Of a stretch of DNA of 32,558 nt, positions 7,479-14,495 are shown one piece after another. Under the pieces are notes generated by a model. That model was not told the DNA's origin and did no database searches. It saw only the letters and a program-made list of their open reading frames with translations. The position numbers and the translations under genes were made by a program. Every line of letters starts with the position of its first letter. Positions within the stretch are counted from its first letter, which is position 1. This stretch comes from Micrococcales bacterium (GTDB lineage Bacteria; Actinomycetota; Actinomycetes; Actinomycetales; Microbacteriaceae). The stretch lies in assembly GCA_016212425.1 (NCBI GenBank), contig JACRGJ010000072.1, positions 1-32,558 of the forward strand. The letters run 5' to 3'.

Positions 7479-8896
7479 CGGCCCGGCCGACCGTAGGCCT
7501 CGAGGAAGCGGAGCCACACCTCGCTGAGCGTCGGGTACGCGGGGACCGCGTGCCAGAGACGGTGCAGCGGCACCTCGCCGACGATCGCGATGGTCGCCGA
7601 CTGCAGCATCTCGCCGACCTCGGGTCCGCAGAAGGTCGCGCCGATCAGCACCCCGCGGTCCTCGTCGACGATCGCCCGGGCCCGGCCGACGTAGTCGTCC
7701 GAGACGGTGCTGGCGCCCGCGACCCCGCTCAGGTCGTAGTCGAGCACCCGGATGCGCCGGCCCGCCTTCCGGGCGCTCGCCTCCGTGAATCCGACGGAGG
7801 CGATCTCCGGGTTGGTGAAGGTGACCTGCGGCACCATCTCGTGATCGGCCGTCGCGACGTGCACGCCGAACGGGACCGTGTCGAGGGGCCGCCCGGCTGC
7901 CCGGGCGGCGATGGCGTCGCCGGCGGCGCGCGCCTGGTACTTCCCCTGATGGGTGAGCAGGGCGCGGTGGTTGACGTCCCCGACGCCGTAGAGCCAGTCG
8001 ACGCCCCGCACCCGGAGGGTGTCGTCGACCTCCAACCAGTCGCCCGGCGTCAGGCCCGCGTGCTCCAGGCCGAGGTCACCGGTGCGCGGGGTCCGTCCGA
8101 TCGCCACCAGCACCTGCTCCGCCACCACCGTGGCGCCGGAGGTCAGGCTCAGCGTCGCGCGACCGCCCGCTCGCGAGGCCGAGGCGAGCTCGTCGTCGAG
8201 GATCGTGACCCCGCGCTCCTCCAGCGCGCTGCGCACGAGGTCGGCCGCGAAGGGCTCCATGCCTCGAAGCAGCGCCCCGCCGCGCACGATCATGGTGACG
8301 CGGCTGCCGAGCGACGAGTAGGCGGTGGCCATCTCGGCGGCGACGACCCCGCCGCCGATCACCGCGAGACTCTCGGGCACCTGCTCGGCGCTCGTGGCCT
8401 CGCGGCTGGTCCACGGCGCGATGTCCGCCAGGCCCGGGATGTCGGGCAGCAGCGCCGCCGACCCGGTAGCCGCGACGACGGCCTGCCTCGCGCGCAGCTC
8501 CGCGGTGGAGCCGTCGGGCGCGGTGATCGCCACGGTGCGCTCGCCGGTGATCCTCGCGTGTCCGCGGATCACTTCGAGCCCGGCGCCCTCGGCCCACTCG
8601 ACCTGCGAGCTGTCATCGAAACGGTGGGTGAGCGCATCCCGGCGGCGGAAGACGCCCGCGGGGTCGACGGCTCCGGTGACGGCCTGCTTCGCGCCGTCCA
8701 CCTGTCGTGCGCTCGCGAGCACTGCGCCCGCCCGCAGGAGCGCCTTGGAGGGCATGCAGGCCCAATAGGAGCACTCGCCCCCGACCAGCTCCTCTTCGAT
8801 GAGGGCCACCGAGAGGCCCCCCTGGTGGGCGTAGTCGGCGACATTCTCTCCGACCGCGCCCGCCCCGATCACGATCACGTCCACCTCGCGGGTCAT
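7475..8896 (-). CDS. FAD-dependent pyridine-nucleotide-disulfide oxidoreductase
   Basis: 473-residue flavoprotein of the dihydrolipoamide dehydrogenase/mercuric reductase family. FAD-binding GAGAVGENVADYA (11-23), redox-active disulfide C42-x4-C47 in ECSYWACMPSK, NAD(P)-binding IGGGVVAAEMA and the GVGDV flavin motif are all present. The C-terminal dimerisation domain ends with HAVPAYPTLSE in place of the usual HAHPTLSE, keeping a His and a Glu. No lipoyl or mercury-binding domain and no 2-oxo-acid dehydrogenase genes are nearby, so the disulfide substrate is unknown. ATG at 8896 follows a -10 box by six bases. First gene of a two-gene unit. Confidence 0.9.
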   Translation of the reverse strand: MTREVDVIVIGAGAVGENVADYAHQGGLSVALIEEELVGGECSYWACMPSKALLRAGAVLASARQVDGAKQAVTGAVDPAGVFRRRDALTHRFDDSSQVEWAEGAGLEVIRGHARITGERTVAITAPDGSTAELRARQAVVAATGSAALLPDIPGLADIAPWTSREATSAEQVPESLAVIGGGVVAAEMATAYSSLGSRVTMIVRGGALLRGMEPFAADLVRSALEERGVTILDDELASASRAGGRATLSLTSGATVVAEQVLVAIGRTPRTGDLGLEHAGLTPGDWLEVDDTLRVRGVDWLYGVGDVNHRALLTHQGKYQARAAGDAIAARAAGRPLDTVPFGVHVATADHEMVPQVTFTNPEIASVGFTEASARKAGRRIRVLDYDLSGVAGASTVSDDYVGRARAIVDEDRGVLIGATFCGPEVGEMLQSATIAIVGEVPLHRLWHAVPAYPTLSEVWLRFLEAYGRPGR

Positions 8897-8908
8897 GCCG
8901 CCACGCTA
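8897..8908 (-). promoter_or_regulatory. -10 box placing the flavoprotein gene on a leaderless mRNA
   Basis: Minus-strand TAGCGT (8908-8903), six bases, then ATG at 8896. Confidence 0.55.
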
Positions 8909-8946
8909 CCGCCGGCCGATGCGCGCGGCCCGAGCCGAGGGAGACC

Positions 8947-9750
8947 TCAGACCCCGCGGGTGAGAGCGCCGACGATCCGCAGGATGGCCGGGAGGTCCTC
9001 CAGCGCCGCCGCGGGCGAGGAGGGGGAGAACTCGGTGAGCCCTGCGCCGGCCAGCTCGAAGCGCTCACGCAGCGCGCCGATCACCTGGAGGAGCGCATGC
9101 ACGCTCAGACCGAACGGCTCCGGGAAGCTGATGCCCTCGATCTCCGACGGGTCGAGCACGTCGAGGTCGATGTGCAGGTACACGCGGGCGGCGCCGACCG
9201 CGGCCACCGCGGTCACCAGCCGTTGCGGATCGGCGAGGTCCTCGACGGTGAGGCACGGGATCCCCCGATCGGCGATCCAGTCCCGCTCGGCGGGATCCGG
9301 GTTGCGGCATCCGGCGAAGACGAGCGCCGACTCCGGCAGGACGCCGTCGTCCACCAGCGCCCGCGCCACCATGCCGTGGAAGGCGCGCGAGGGCGAGGAG
9401 TCGCGGCCGTGGGCATCCGGATGCGCGTCGAGCCAGACCAGCGCGAGCGGTCCGCCGGCCGCCGCTCGGGCGATCCCGGCGTAGTCGGCCGAGCAGTCGC
9501 CCCCGACCGTCACGATGGGCAGGTCGACGCCCCGGAGCGCCTGCGCGAAGCGCTGGCGCACGATGCGCAGCGAGCTGGCACGCGCGATGCCGGTGCCCTC
9601 CGGGTCGCCCGCCTCGAGCGGCACCTCGATGGTCGTGGTCGCCGCGCTCGGCAGGTCGCCGCGGATCGCCTCCGCGCCGTCAACCAGCTGCATCGCGCGA
9701 GCCGATCCCGAGCCCTGCCACTGCGGCACGACGGCGAAGCGGACCGGCAT
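8947..9750 (-). CDS. Arginase/agmatinase/formiminoglutamase-fold hydrolase with a Cys in the metal site
   Basis: Ureohydrolase-family protein of 267 residues. The metal-binding signatures are in order: VTVGGDCS (83-87), WLDAHPDAH (107-114) and HIDLDVLDP (193-201). In arginases the first motif is GGDHS and its His binds manganese; here residue 86 is Cys. The remaining Asp and His ligands are present. It may cleave a guanidino compound, but the changed ligand and the shorter length than typical arginase (about 300) make the substrate uncertain. ATG at 9750 follows TAGGGT by six bases. It stands alone, with no arginine catabolic genes nearby. Confidence 0.85.
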   Translation of the reverse strand: MPVRFAVVPQWQGSGSARAMQLVDGAEAIRGDLPSAATTTIEVPLEAGDPEGTGIARASSLRIVRQRFAQALRGVDLPIVTVGGDCSADYAGIARAAAGGPLALVWLDAHPDAHGRDSSPSRAFHGMVARALVDDGVLPESALVFAGCRNPDPAERDWIADRGIPCLTVEDLADPQRLVTAVAAVGAARVYLHIDLDVLDPSEIEGISFPEPFGLSVHALLQVIGALRERFELAGAGLTEFSPSSPAAALEDLPAILRIVGALTRGV

Positions 9751-9762
9751 GCCGCGACCCTA
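9751..9762 (-). promoter_or_regulatory. -10 box placing the arginase-fold gene on a leaderless mRNA
   Basis: Minus-strand TAGGGT (9762-9757), six bases, then ATG at 9750. Confidence 0.55.
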
Positions 9763-9773
9763 GCGGACCGCGG

Positions 9774-10409
9774 TCAGCGGGTGGCCTCGGCGAGATGAGC
9801 CCGGAGCTCGGCCGCGGTGTCCTGCGTGACGTAACCCGGCTGACCCACCTGGATGCGCCAGCTCTCCGCGAGCGCCCCGCCATCGACGACGTCGAAGCCC
9901 ACCTCGTCGATGAGGGCCGCGACGACCCCGCGCGCGTCCTCGTCATCACCGAACACGGCGAGCGCACGGCGGCCGGGGGTGCCGGAGGCGGTGGCGTCGG
10001 TCACGATCTGGCGGGCCATGATGTGGTTGAAGGCCTTGACGACCCGGGCGTCGGGGAGCATCGCCTGCAGCCGGCCCGCTGAGGTCTCCGTCCCGTCCGC
10101 GAGGTCGGCGATGTCGCCGTCGCGCTGGGGGTAGTAGTTGTCGGCGTCGATCACGATCTTGCCGGCGAACAGCGACGGCTCGAGCTCGGTCTCCTTCGCG
10201 AGCGGGATCGCCAGCAGCACGAGCTCGCCCGCGCCCGCGGCCTGCTCGATCGTTCCCGCCGTGGCGCGGTCCCCGAGCCGGGCGACGAGGTCGCCGAGCG
10301 TCTCCGGGCCGCGGGAGTTCGCGATCACCACGTCGTGCCCGCGTGCGATCACCGCCTCCGCGACGGCCTGTCCGATGTTGCCTGCGCCGATGATGCCGAT
10401 AGTCGTCAT
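9774..10409 (-). CDS. NAD(P)-binding oxidoreductase, NADPH:F420 oxidoreductase (Fno)-like
   Basis: 211-residue Rossmann protein. TIGIIGAGNIGQAVAEAV at the N-terminus is the dinucleotide loop and IANSRGPETL after beta-2 suggests NADP. KIVIDADNYYP, VVKAFNHIMA and GFDVVDGGALAESW match COG2085, the family of archaeal Fno and many bacterial relatives. True Fno reduces F420 with NADPH; bacterial relatives often have unknown function. ATG at 10409 is preferred over the TTG at 10421 because GAGGG stands five bases before it. It has its own RBS and lies 48 bases downstream of the membrane-protein gene on the same strand, so it may be read through from the sigma-factor operon. Confidence 0.8.
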   Translation of the reverse strand: MTTIGIIGAGNIGQAVAEAVIARGHDVVIANSRGPETLGDLVARLGDRATAGTIEQAAGAGELVLLAIPLAKETELEPSLFAGKIVIDADNYYPQRDGDIADLADGTETSAGRLQAMLPDARVVKAFNHIMARQIVTDATASGTPGRRALAVFGDDEDARGVVAALIDEVGFDVVDGGALAESWRIQVGQPGYVTQDTAAELRAHLAEATR

Positions 10410-10457
10410 ACCCGCCCTCAACCCGGCTCGGCGTCCGGGGATTCCCGACCCGGCCGG

Positions 10458-11168
10458 TCAGCGGATCGTCACGGCGGCCGGGGGACCGTTCACGCCCTCC
10501 GATCCTGCACCCGGTGCGCCGGCGGCGAGCGGGAGGACGACGGTGGCGTCGTACCCGCCCGCGGGCAGGGCGTCCGCCGTGCCGCAGCGGACCGCGCGGA
10601 AGCTCACCGGAAGGCGCACCCGGTCGCCCGCGGCGACGACAACGGGGGCGCCGGCCACCGCGGCGGTGCCCTCGCCCACCACGGTGCCGTCCCGAGCGAG
10701 GCGGATCACGGCGGCGCCGCCCGGCTGCACCGTCGCGGCGGCCGCGCCGGAGTTGCTCAGGACGAGCGCCCCGCGCAGCGGCTCGCCCGCGATGGCGGGC
10801 TCGAGCTCGAGGGTCGCCCGGAGCGGACCGGTCGTGTCCGGAGCCGACGCCGTGGCCCCGCATCCGCTGCGGCCGACGTACTCGGGCCCGCGCACCCCGC
10901 CGCCGTCGCTGGTGCGCGCCGACGGCGCCGGAGCGTCCCGGACTCCGCTCGACGAGCCGGCCGAGACCGTCGTCAGGGCGCCCAGACCCAGGGTCGCCGT
11001 GGGCACGACGATGGCGGCCATGACGACCAGGGCGGATGCTCCCACGGCGATCACCTTGGGGCGGCGGCGCCGTCGCGCGGCGCGCACGATCGCGGCGGCG
11101 TCGAGGCCGCCCGTCCCGCCGGGCCGGGGCTCGCGCATCCGGTCCCGCAACTCAGACTCGGTCGGCAT
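10458..11168 (-). CDS. Single-pass membrane protein, putative partner of the SigE-type sigma factor
   Basis: 236 residues: a polar N-terminus (1-37) with an Arg-rich patch (about 32-37), one hydrophobic segment (about 38-63), then an Ala/Gly/Val-rich extracytoplasmic part. Two Cys (GCGAT near the start of that part, VRCGT late) could form a disulfide. The outer part reads like an immunoglobulin-like beta domain (ATLELEP, GALVLSNSG, VRLPVSFRAV). It overlaps the sigma gene by 17 bases, the usual place for an anti-sigma factor, but it lacks the His-x3-Cys-x2-Cys zinc motif. The regulatory role is inferred from position only. Confidence 0.65.
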   Translation of the reverse strand: MPTESELRDRMREPRPGGTGGLDAAAIVRAARRRRRPKVIAVGASALVVMAAIVVPTATLGLGALTTVSAGSSSGVRDAPAPSARTSDGGGVRGPEYVGRSGCGATASAPDTTGPLRATLELEPAIAGEPLRGALVLSNSGAAAATVQPGGAAVIRLARDGTVVGEGTAAVAGAPVVVAAGDRVRLPVSFRAVRCGTADALPAGGYDATVVLPLAAGAPGAGSEGVNGPPAAVTIR

Positions 11169-11712
11169 GGCGACCTCCCTCCCGGGGTCCGCGGAGGCGG
11201 CCCTCCGCGGTCCCGTCGTCGGCGAGCGCGATGGCCATCTTGGCCAGCCCGTCGCTCAGGTACCTCTTCACGGTGCCGGAGCTGACCCCGAGCGTCGTCG
11301 CGATGTCGTCGACCTTGAGGTCGTCGTAGTAGCGCAGCACCACGCAGGCGCGTTCCCGCGGGGAGAGCTTGTCGAGCTCGTGTCCCAGGTCGATGGCGAG
11401 GTCGACGTCGCCCGATCGCGACGCGACGACATCCGGTCGGTACTCGCGGGGTGCGACGGCGCGCCAGCGCTGCGTTCGGCGTGCGCGGTCGACGACCTGG
11501 TTGAGGATCGCACGGCGCACGTAGGCCTCCGCGCTGGCGACGCCGAAGCCGTTGCGCAGGCGTCCGAAGGTACGCGCCAGCGCGTCCTGTACGATGTCGC
11601 GCGCCTCCTCCTGCCGTCCGCAGAGCAGGGTGGCGTAGCGGACGAGCGCCTCGCCGCGCTCATCGACGAGGCGCGTGACCACCTGCTCCCACTCGGGTGC
11701 GCCGCGCGCCAT
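11152..11712 (-). CDS. ECF RNA polymerase sigma factor, SigE family
   Basis: 186-residue two-domain sigma factor. Region 2 runs over ALVRYATLLCGRQEEARDIVQDALARTF, and region 4 over LSPRERACVVLRYYDDLKVDDIATTLGVSSGTVKRYL with its helix-turn-helix. The MARGAPEWEQ...RLVDERGEALVRYATLL start and region-4 sequence match the actinobacterial SigE-family group, which is distinct from anti-sigma-zinc systems. ATG at 11712 is set by GGAGG five bases upstream. Translationally linked to the membrane-protein gene. The target promoter motif cannot be recognised in this window. Confidence 0.92.
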   Translation of the reverse strand: MARGAPEWEQVVTRLVDERGEALVRYATLLCGRQEEARDIVQDALARTFGRLRNGFGVASAEAYVRRAILNQVVDRARRTQRWRAVAPREYRPDVVASRSGDVDLAIDLGHELDKLSPRERACVVLRYYDDLKVDDIATTLGVSSGTVKRYLSDGLAKMAIALADDGTAEGRLRGPREGGRHADRV

Positions 11713-11884
11713 GCCACCTCCAGCCCCTGGATCTCCGCCCTCATCCTCATCCGACGACCGGCGGCCGCGGAACGTTGTGGAAGCGGCACACCGGCGGTGG
11801 CCCCCTCGGGCAACCGCCGCGGTGCGCGAGCGTGCAGCAGGCGACGCGGACGCCACGGCGGCGCGGGCACGCCCAGCACAGGGG

Positions 11885-11957
11885 TGCGCCTGAAAGGATT
11901 CGAACCTTCGACTTCTTGCTCCGGAGGCAAGCGCTCTATCCACTGAGCTACAGGCGC
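11885..11957 (-). tRNA. tRNA-Arg (anticodon CCG)
   Basis: A 73-base cloverleaf on the minus strand. The acceptor stem pairs GCGCCTG with CAGGCGC and leaves discriminator A at 11885. The D arm is GCTC...GAGC, and the anticodon stem CTTGC/GCAAG encloses CTCCGGA, giving anticodon CCG for codon CGG. The T arm contains TTCGAAT. CCA is not encoded. CGG is a common arginine codon in this GC-rich genome. I see no integrase or attachment-site duplication near it. Confidence 0.97.
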
Positions 11958-11969
11958 GTAGGGCGTCTC

Positions 11970-11981
11970 TAGGCTAGCAGG
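11970..11981 (+). promoter_or_regulatory. -10 box placing the transglutaminase-like gene on a leaderless mRNA
   Basis: TAGGCT (11970-11975), six bases, then GTG at 11982. The promoter lies between this gene and the 5' end of the divergent tRNA gene. Confidence 0.55.
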
Positions 11982-12779
11982 GTGACATTGACACGGTCGG
12001 TCGAGGCGAGACTGCTGATCCGCGCCGCCGCCGACACCGCCTACGTCTTCGCCGGGGCGGTCGCGCGGGGCTACTCGCTCACCGACGAGCTCCTCACCTT
12101 CCGCCTCGACGGCGCTGCCGTCGCCCGCACCGAGCTCGCCGAGGGCGCCGGTCGACTGCAGGTGTTTTCCGCCGGGGCGGGGGAGCTCGAGATCCGTTAC
12201 CGCGCCGAGGTGGAGGGCCGTCCCCTCCCCGCACCGGCCGATGCGCTCGACGCCGTCCGCTACGTGCGCCCGAGCCGGTACTGCGAGTCCGACGCCCTCA
12301 GCCCGGTTGCGCGCGAGCAGTTCGCCGGCCTCGCCGGAGCCGAGCTGGCGTTCGCGGTGACCGGCTGGGTGCACGACCGGCTGAGCTACGTACCGCGCTC
12401 CACCGCCTCCGGCGACGGGGCGATCGCGACGCTCGAGAAGCGCGAGGGCGTCTGCCGCGACTACGCGCACCTCACCGCGGCGCTGCTGCGGGCGATGGAC
12501 ATGCCCGCTCGGGTCGTGGCGGTGTACGCGCCGCAGCTGGAGCCGATGGACTTCCACGCCGTGGTGGAGGCGATGATCGAGGGCCGGTGGTACGTCTTCG
12601 ACGCCACCGGGCTCGCGCCGCGGACCGGACTCGTGCGCATCGCCACCGGGCGTGACGCCGCCGACACGGCTTTCCTCTCGAACACCCTCGCCGACGTGCA
12701 GCTGCTCGAACTGGAGGTCCGCGCGGCGGCCAGCGAGCAGCTCCGCGACGAGGGCGCGGAGCTCATCGAGCTCGCCTAG
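11982..12779 (+). CDS. Transglutaminase-like cysteine protease-fold protein
   Basis: 265 residues with a bacterial transglutaminase N-terminal beta domain (about 1-100) and a transglutaminase core. The triad is complete: Cys158 in EGVCRDYAHL, His192 in DFHAVVEA and Asp207 in YVFDATGLAPR. Such proteins are cytoplasmic thiol hydrolases or amidases rather than true cross-linkers; no signal peptide is visible. The PSRYCESD motif before the core is the typical linker in this group. In other bacteria related genes sit next to alpha-E/circularly permuted ATP-grasp genes, but none is present here. The GTG start is set by the -10 box. Confidence 0.87.
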   Translation: MTLTRSVEARLLIRAAADTAYVFAGAVARGYSLTDELLTFRLDGAAVARTELAEGAGRLQVFSAGAGELEIRYRAEVEGRPLPAPADALDAVRYVRPSRYCESDALSPVAREQFAGLAGAELAFAVTGWVHDRLSYVPRSTASGDGAIATLEKREGVCRDYAHLTAALLRAMDMPARVVAVYAPQLEPMDFHAVVEAMIEGRWYVFDATGLAPRTGLVRIATGRDAADTAFLSNTLADVQLLELEVRAAASEQLRDEGAELIELA

Positions 12780-12836
12780 CCCCGCAGGGCACGCTGTGAG
12801 CGAGCGACGAACGGCGTCGGTCGGGCTGCGGATGAT

Positions 12837-12870
12837 TAGGCTCGTCGACGGGATGCGAGAGGGCTCTCGC
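12837..12870 (+). promoter_or_regulatory. Promoter and perfect dyad before the PhyH-like gene
   Basis: A -10-like TAGGCT (12837-12842) is followed by a perfect inverted repeat, GCGAGAG (12855-12861), GG, CTCTCGC (12864-12870). It sits just before the GGAGG ribosome-binding site of the gene at 12888. With a two-base centre it is more likely a protein-binding dyad than an RNA hairpin. It would lie just downstream of the transcript start, a typical repressor position. No candidate regulator is adjacent. Confidence 0.5.
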
Positions 12871-12887
12871 TCGAACGGAGGACGACG

Positions 12888-13754
12888 ATGACCGACACGT
12901 TCACTGCGGTGAAGCCGGAGGCCCTGCCGGTGCCCGAGGGGGCATCCGCCGAGGCGATCGAGTGGATCGAGGGCCTCTATGGCGACGGGATCATCGCCCG
13001 AAAAAGCGCCTTCTCGCGCGAGTGGACGATCGACATGGCGGAGGACGTCTACAAGGCGTTCCACCAGGCTCTGCGCGTGCCCCGCGGCGCGGTGGGGCGC
13101 GGTCGCCGCCGCTTCTACGTCGAGATCCACCCCGAGCAGCTGCGCGGCTTCGTCGAGCTCGTCGACCACCCCTGGGTGCGCGGCGTCTGCGAGGCCGTTC
13201 TCGGCCCGGATTACCAGATCGTCGAGCTCGGCTTCGACATCCCGTTCCCCGGTGCGCGCGACCAGCCGTGGCACCGCGACTTCCGGATGCCCGAGGAGAC
13301 CAAGCGCACCGGACGCCTCACCTCGCTCGCCTTCAACCTGACGGCGGTGGACACGGTCGAGGAGATGGGGCCGTTCGAGATCGCCCCGGGGACGCAGTTC
13401 GACCAGTCCGACTCCTTCGACCACGAGATGTTCCCGCCCCGGGAGCTCTATCCGCGGTACGAGGAGCGGGCGGTGCGGAAGTACCCGAAGATGGGCGACA
13501 TCTCGGCCCGCTCGGCCCTCACCATCCACCACGGCACCCGCAACGACTCCTCCCAGCCGCGCCCGGTGCTGGTGCTCGGCGTCGACGCGCCCGGGGCCGG
13601 CAACGCCGAACACCACGACATGGCGATGACCCGGGCGTTCCGGGACTCGCTCCCGGAGCGGGTGCGCGCGCACCTGGTGTGCCCCGTCGTCGACGAGTTG
13701 ACCCAGATCGAGCAGAAGCACGACATCGAGGGCCTCATGATGGGCGACGCCTGA
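12888..13754 (+). CDS. Phytanoyl-CoA dioxygenase (PhyH)-like Fe(II)/2-oxoglutarate oxygenase
   Basis: 288-residue protein with the PhyH-type facial triad: H129 and D131 in WHRDF, and a distal His in TIHHGTRND (214/215). An Arg in RPVLVLG (225) is suited to binding the 2-oxoglutarate carboxylate. The family hydroxylates small molecules or peptides; no substrate can be assigned, and no biosynthetic cluster surrounds it. The start ATG has GGAGG seven bases upstream. It is a single-gene unit with a possible operator in front and converges on the lipoprotein gene. Confidence 0.8.
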   Translation: MTDTFTAVKPEALPVPEGASAEAIEWIEGLYGDGIIARKSAFSREWTIDMAEDVYKAFHQALRVPRGAVGRGRRRFYVEIHPEQLRGFVELVDHPWVRGVCEAVLGPDYQIVELGFDIPFPGARDQPWHRDFRMPEETKRTGRLTSLAFNLTAVDTVEEMGPFEIAPGTQFDQSDSFDHEMFPPRELYPRYEERAVRKYPKMGDISARSALTIHHGTRNDSSQPRPVLVLGVDAPGAGNAEHHDMAMTRAFRDSLPERVRAHLVCPVVDELTQIEQKHDIEGLMMGDA

Positions 13755-13762
13755 GCCTCTCT

Positions 13763-13781
13763 GCTCGCCGCTAGCGGGAGC
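13763..13781. terminator. Hairpin between convergent PhyH-like and lipoprotein genes
   Basis: GCTCGCCGC and GCGGGAGC pair with one bulged base around a short centre, filling the 16-bp gap and including the stop codon of the minus-strand gene. There is no U-run. It could be a bidirectional end signal. Confidence 0.3.
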
Positions 13782-14412
13782 GCACCGCCGCGACGGCGGA
13801 GCGCACGAACGGATCGGCATCGGCGGCGGCGCCGAACTCGACCGAGGACGCCACGATCCAGTAGTCGCCGACGAACGCCGTCGCGACACCTGTGCCGTCC
13901 TGGGCGCGGAAGAACCCCGCGTCGCCGCCCCACTGCGAGACCGTCGTGGCGCCGGCGGCGCTCGCGGCCTTCTGCTCGCCGAGCGTCGCCACGCGGTAGC
14001 GCGCCACCGAGACGTCGATCGTGGTGCCGCTGGAGGTGTTGATCCACTCGCAGGTGGTGCCGCGGTCGGCCCGGGCCTGAGCGGCGGCGGACGCCTCCGG
14101 CGGGGTGAAGGGCGACTTGGCGCTGTAGATCGGACCGTACTGGTACACGGTGTCGTTGCTGACGAGCGTCGAGCAGGCGATGTCGACCGGGATCGAGGAG
14201 CGCGGATCCGTGGTCGCCGAGGGCGACGGGTCCGGTGCGGCGGAGCCGGATGCCGCCGCCGAGGGCCGCGACGGTGTCGGCGTCCCGGCCGGGGCCCCGG
14301 CATCCGGAACGCACCCCGCCAGCACCAGGGCGAGCCCGCCCGCGACGAGCGCTGACGCGACGGCGACCCCTCCGAAGCGGACGCGTGGACCAGAGGTGCG
14401 GGTGGGACGCAT
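13771..14412 (-). CDS. Putative lipoprotein of unknown function (DUF3558-like appearance)
   Basis: 213 residues. A basic N-terminus and hydrophobic stretch end in a lipobox LVLAGC with the lipidated Cys at 34, so it should be anchored outside the membrane. A Pro/Ser/Thr/Ala-rich linker (about 35-70) follows, then a compact domain with two Cys (IACSTLVS and GTTCEWIN) and YWIVASSVEF near the end. The two Cys and overall layout resemble actinobacterial DUF3558-type lipoproteins, but I cannot prove membership. Function unknown. A CACAAT hexamer lies six bases before the ATG, the same spacing as the leaderless starts. Single-gene unit, divergent from argS. Confidence 0.75.
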   Translation of the reverse strand: MRPTRTSGPRVRFGGVAVASALVAGGLALVLAGCVPDAGAPAGTPTPSRPSAAASGSAAPDPSPSATTDPRSSIPVDIACSTLVSNDTVYQYGPIYSAKSPFTPPEASAAAQARADRGTTCEWINTSSGTTIDVSVARYRVATLGEQKAASAAGATTVSQWGGDAGFFRAQDGTGVATAFVGDYWIVASSVEFGAAADADPFVRSAVAAVRSR

Positions 14413-14424
14413 GGCGCCATTGTG
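14413..14424 (-). promoter_or_regulatory. -10-like box before the lipoprotein gene
   Basis: Minus-strand CACAAT (14424-14419), six bases, then ATG at 14412. It matches the -10 consensus except for the first base; the spacing equals that of the TANNNT leaderless starts. Confidence 0.35.
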
Positions 14425-14483
14425 GGGGAGCGGCCCCGGCCCGGGCAGGAGCCACGCCCCCGGTCGCCCGCCACGCCCCGGGG

Positions 14484-14495
14484 TAGACTCGGCAG
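14484..14495 (+). promoter_or_regulatory. -10 box placing argS on a leaderless mRNA
   Basis: TAGACT (14484-14489), six bases, then GTG at 14496. Confidence 0.6.

Noticed and set aside
11792-11819. Hairpin CGGCGGT/ACCGCCG downstream of the tRNA gene as its terminator
   Set aside because: It lies 66 bases past the tRNA end, the 14-base loop is long and no U-run follows, so I did not call it.
11885-11957. tRNA-Arg as an integration site for a mobile element
   Set aside because: There is no integrase gene or repeated tRNA 3' end in the window.
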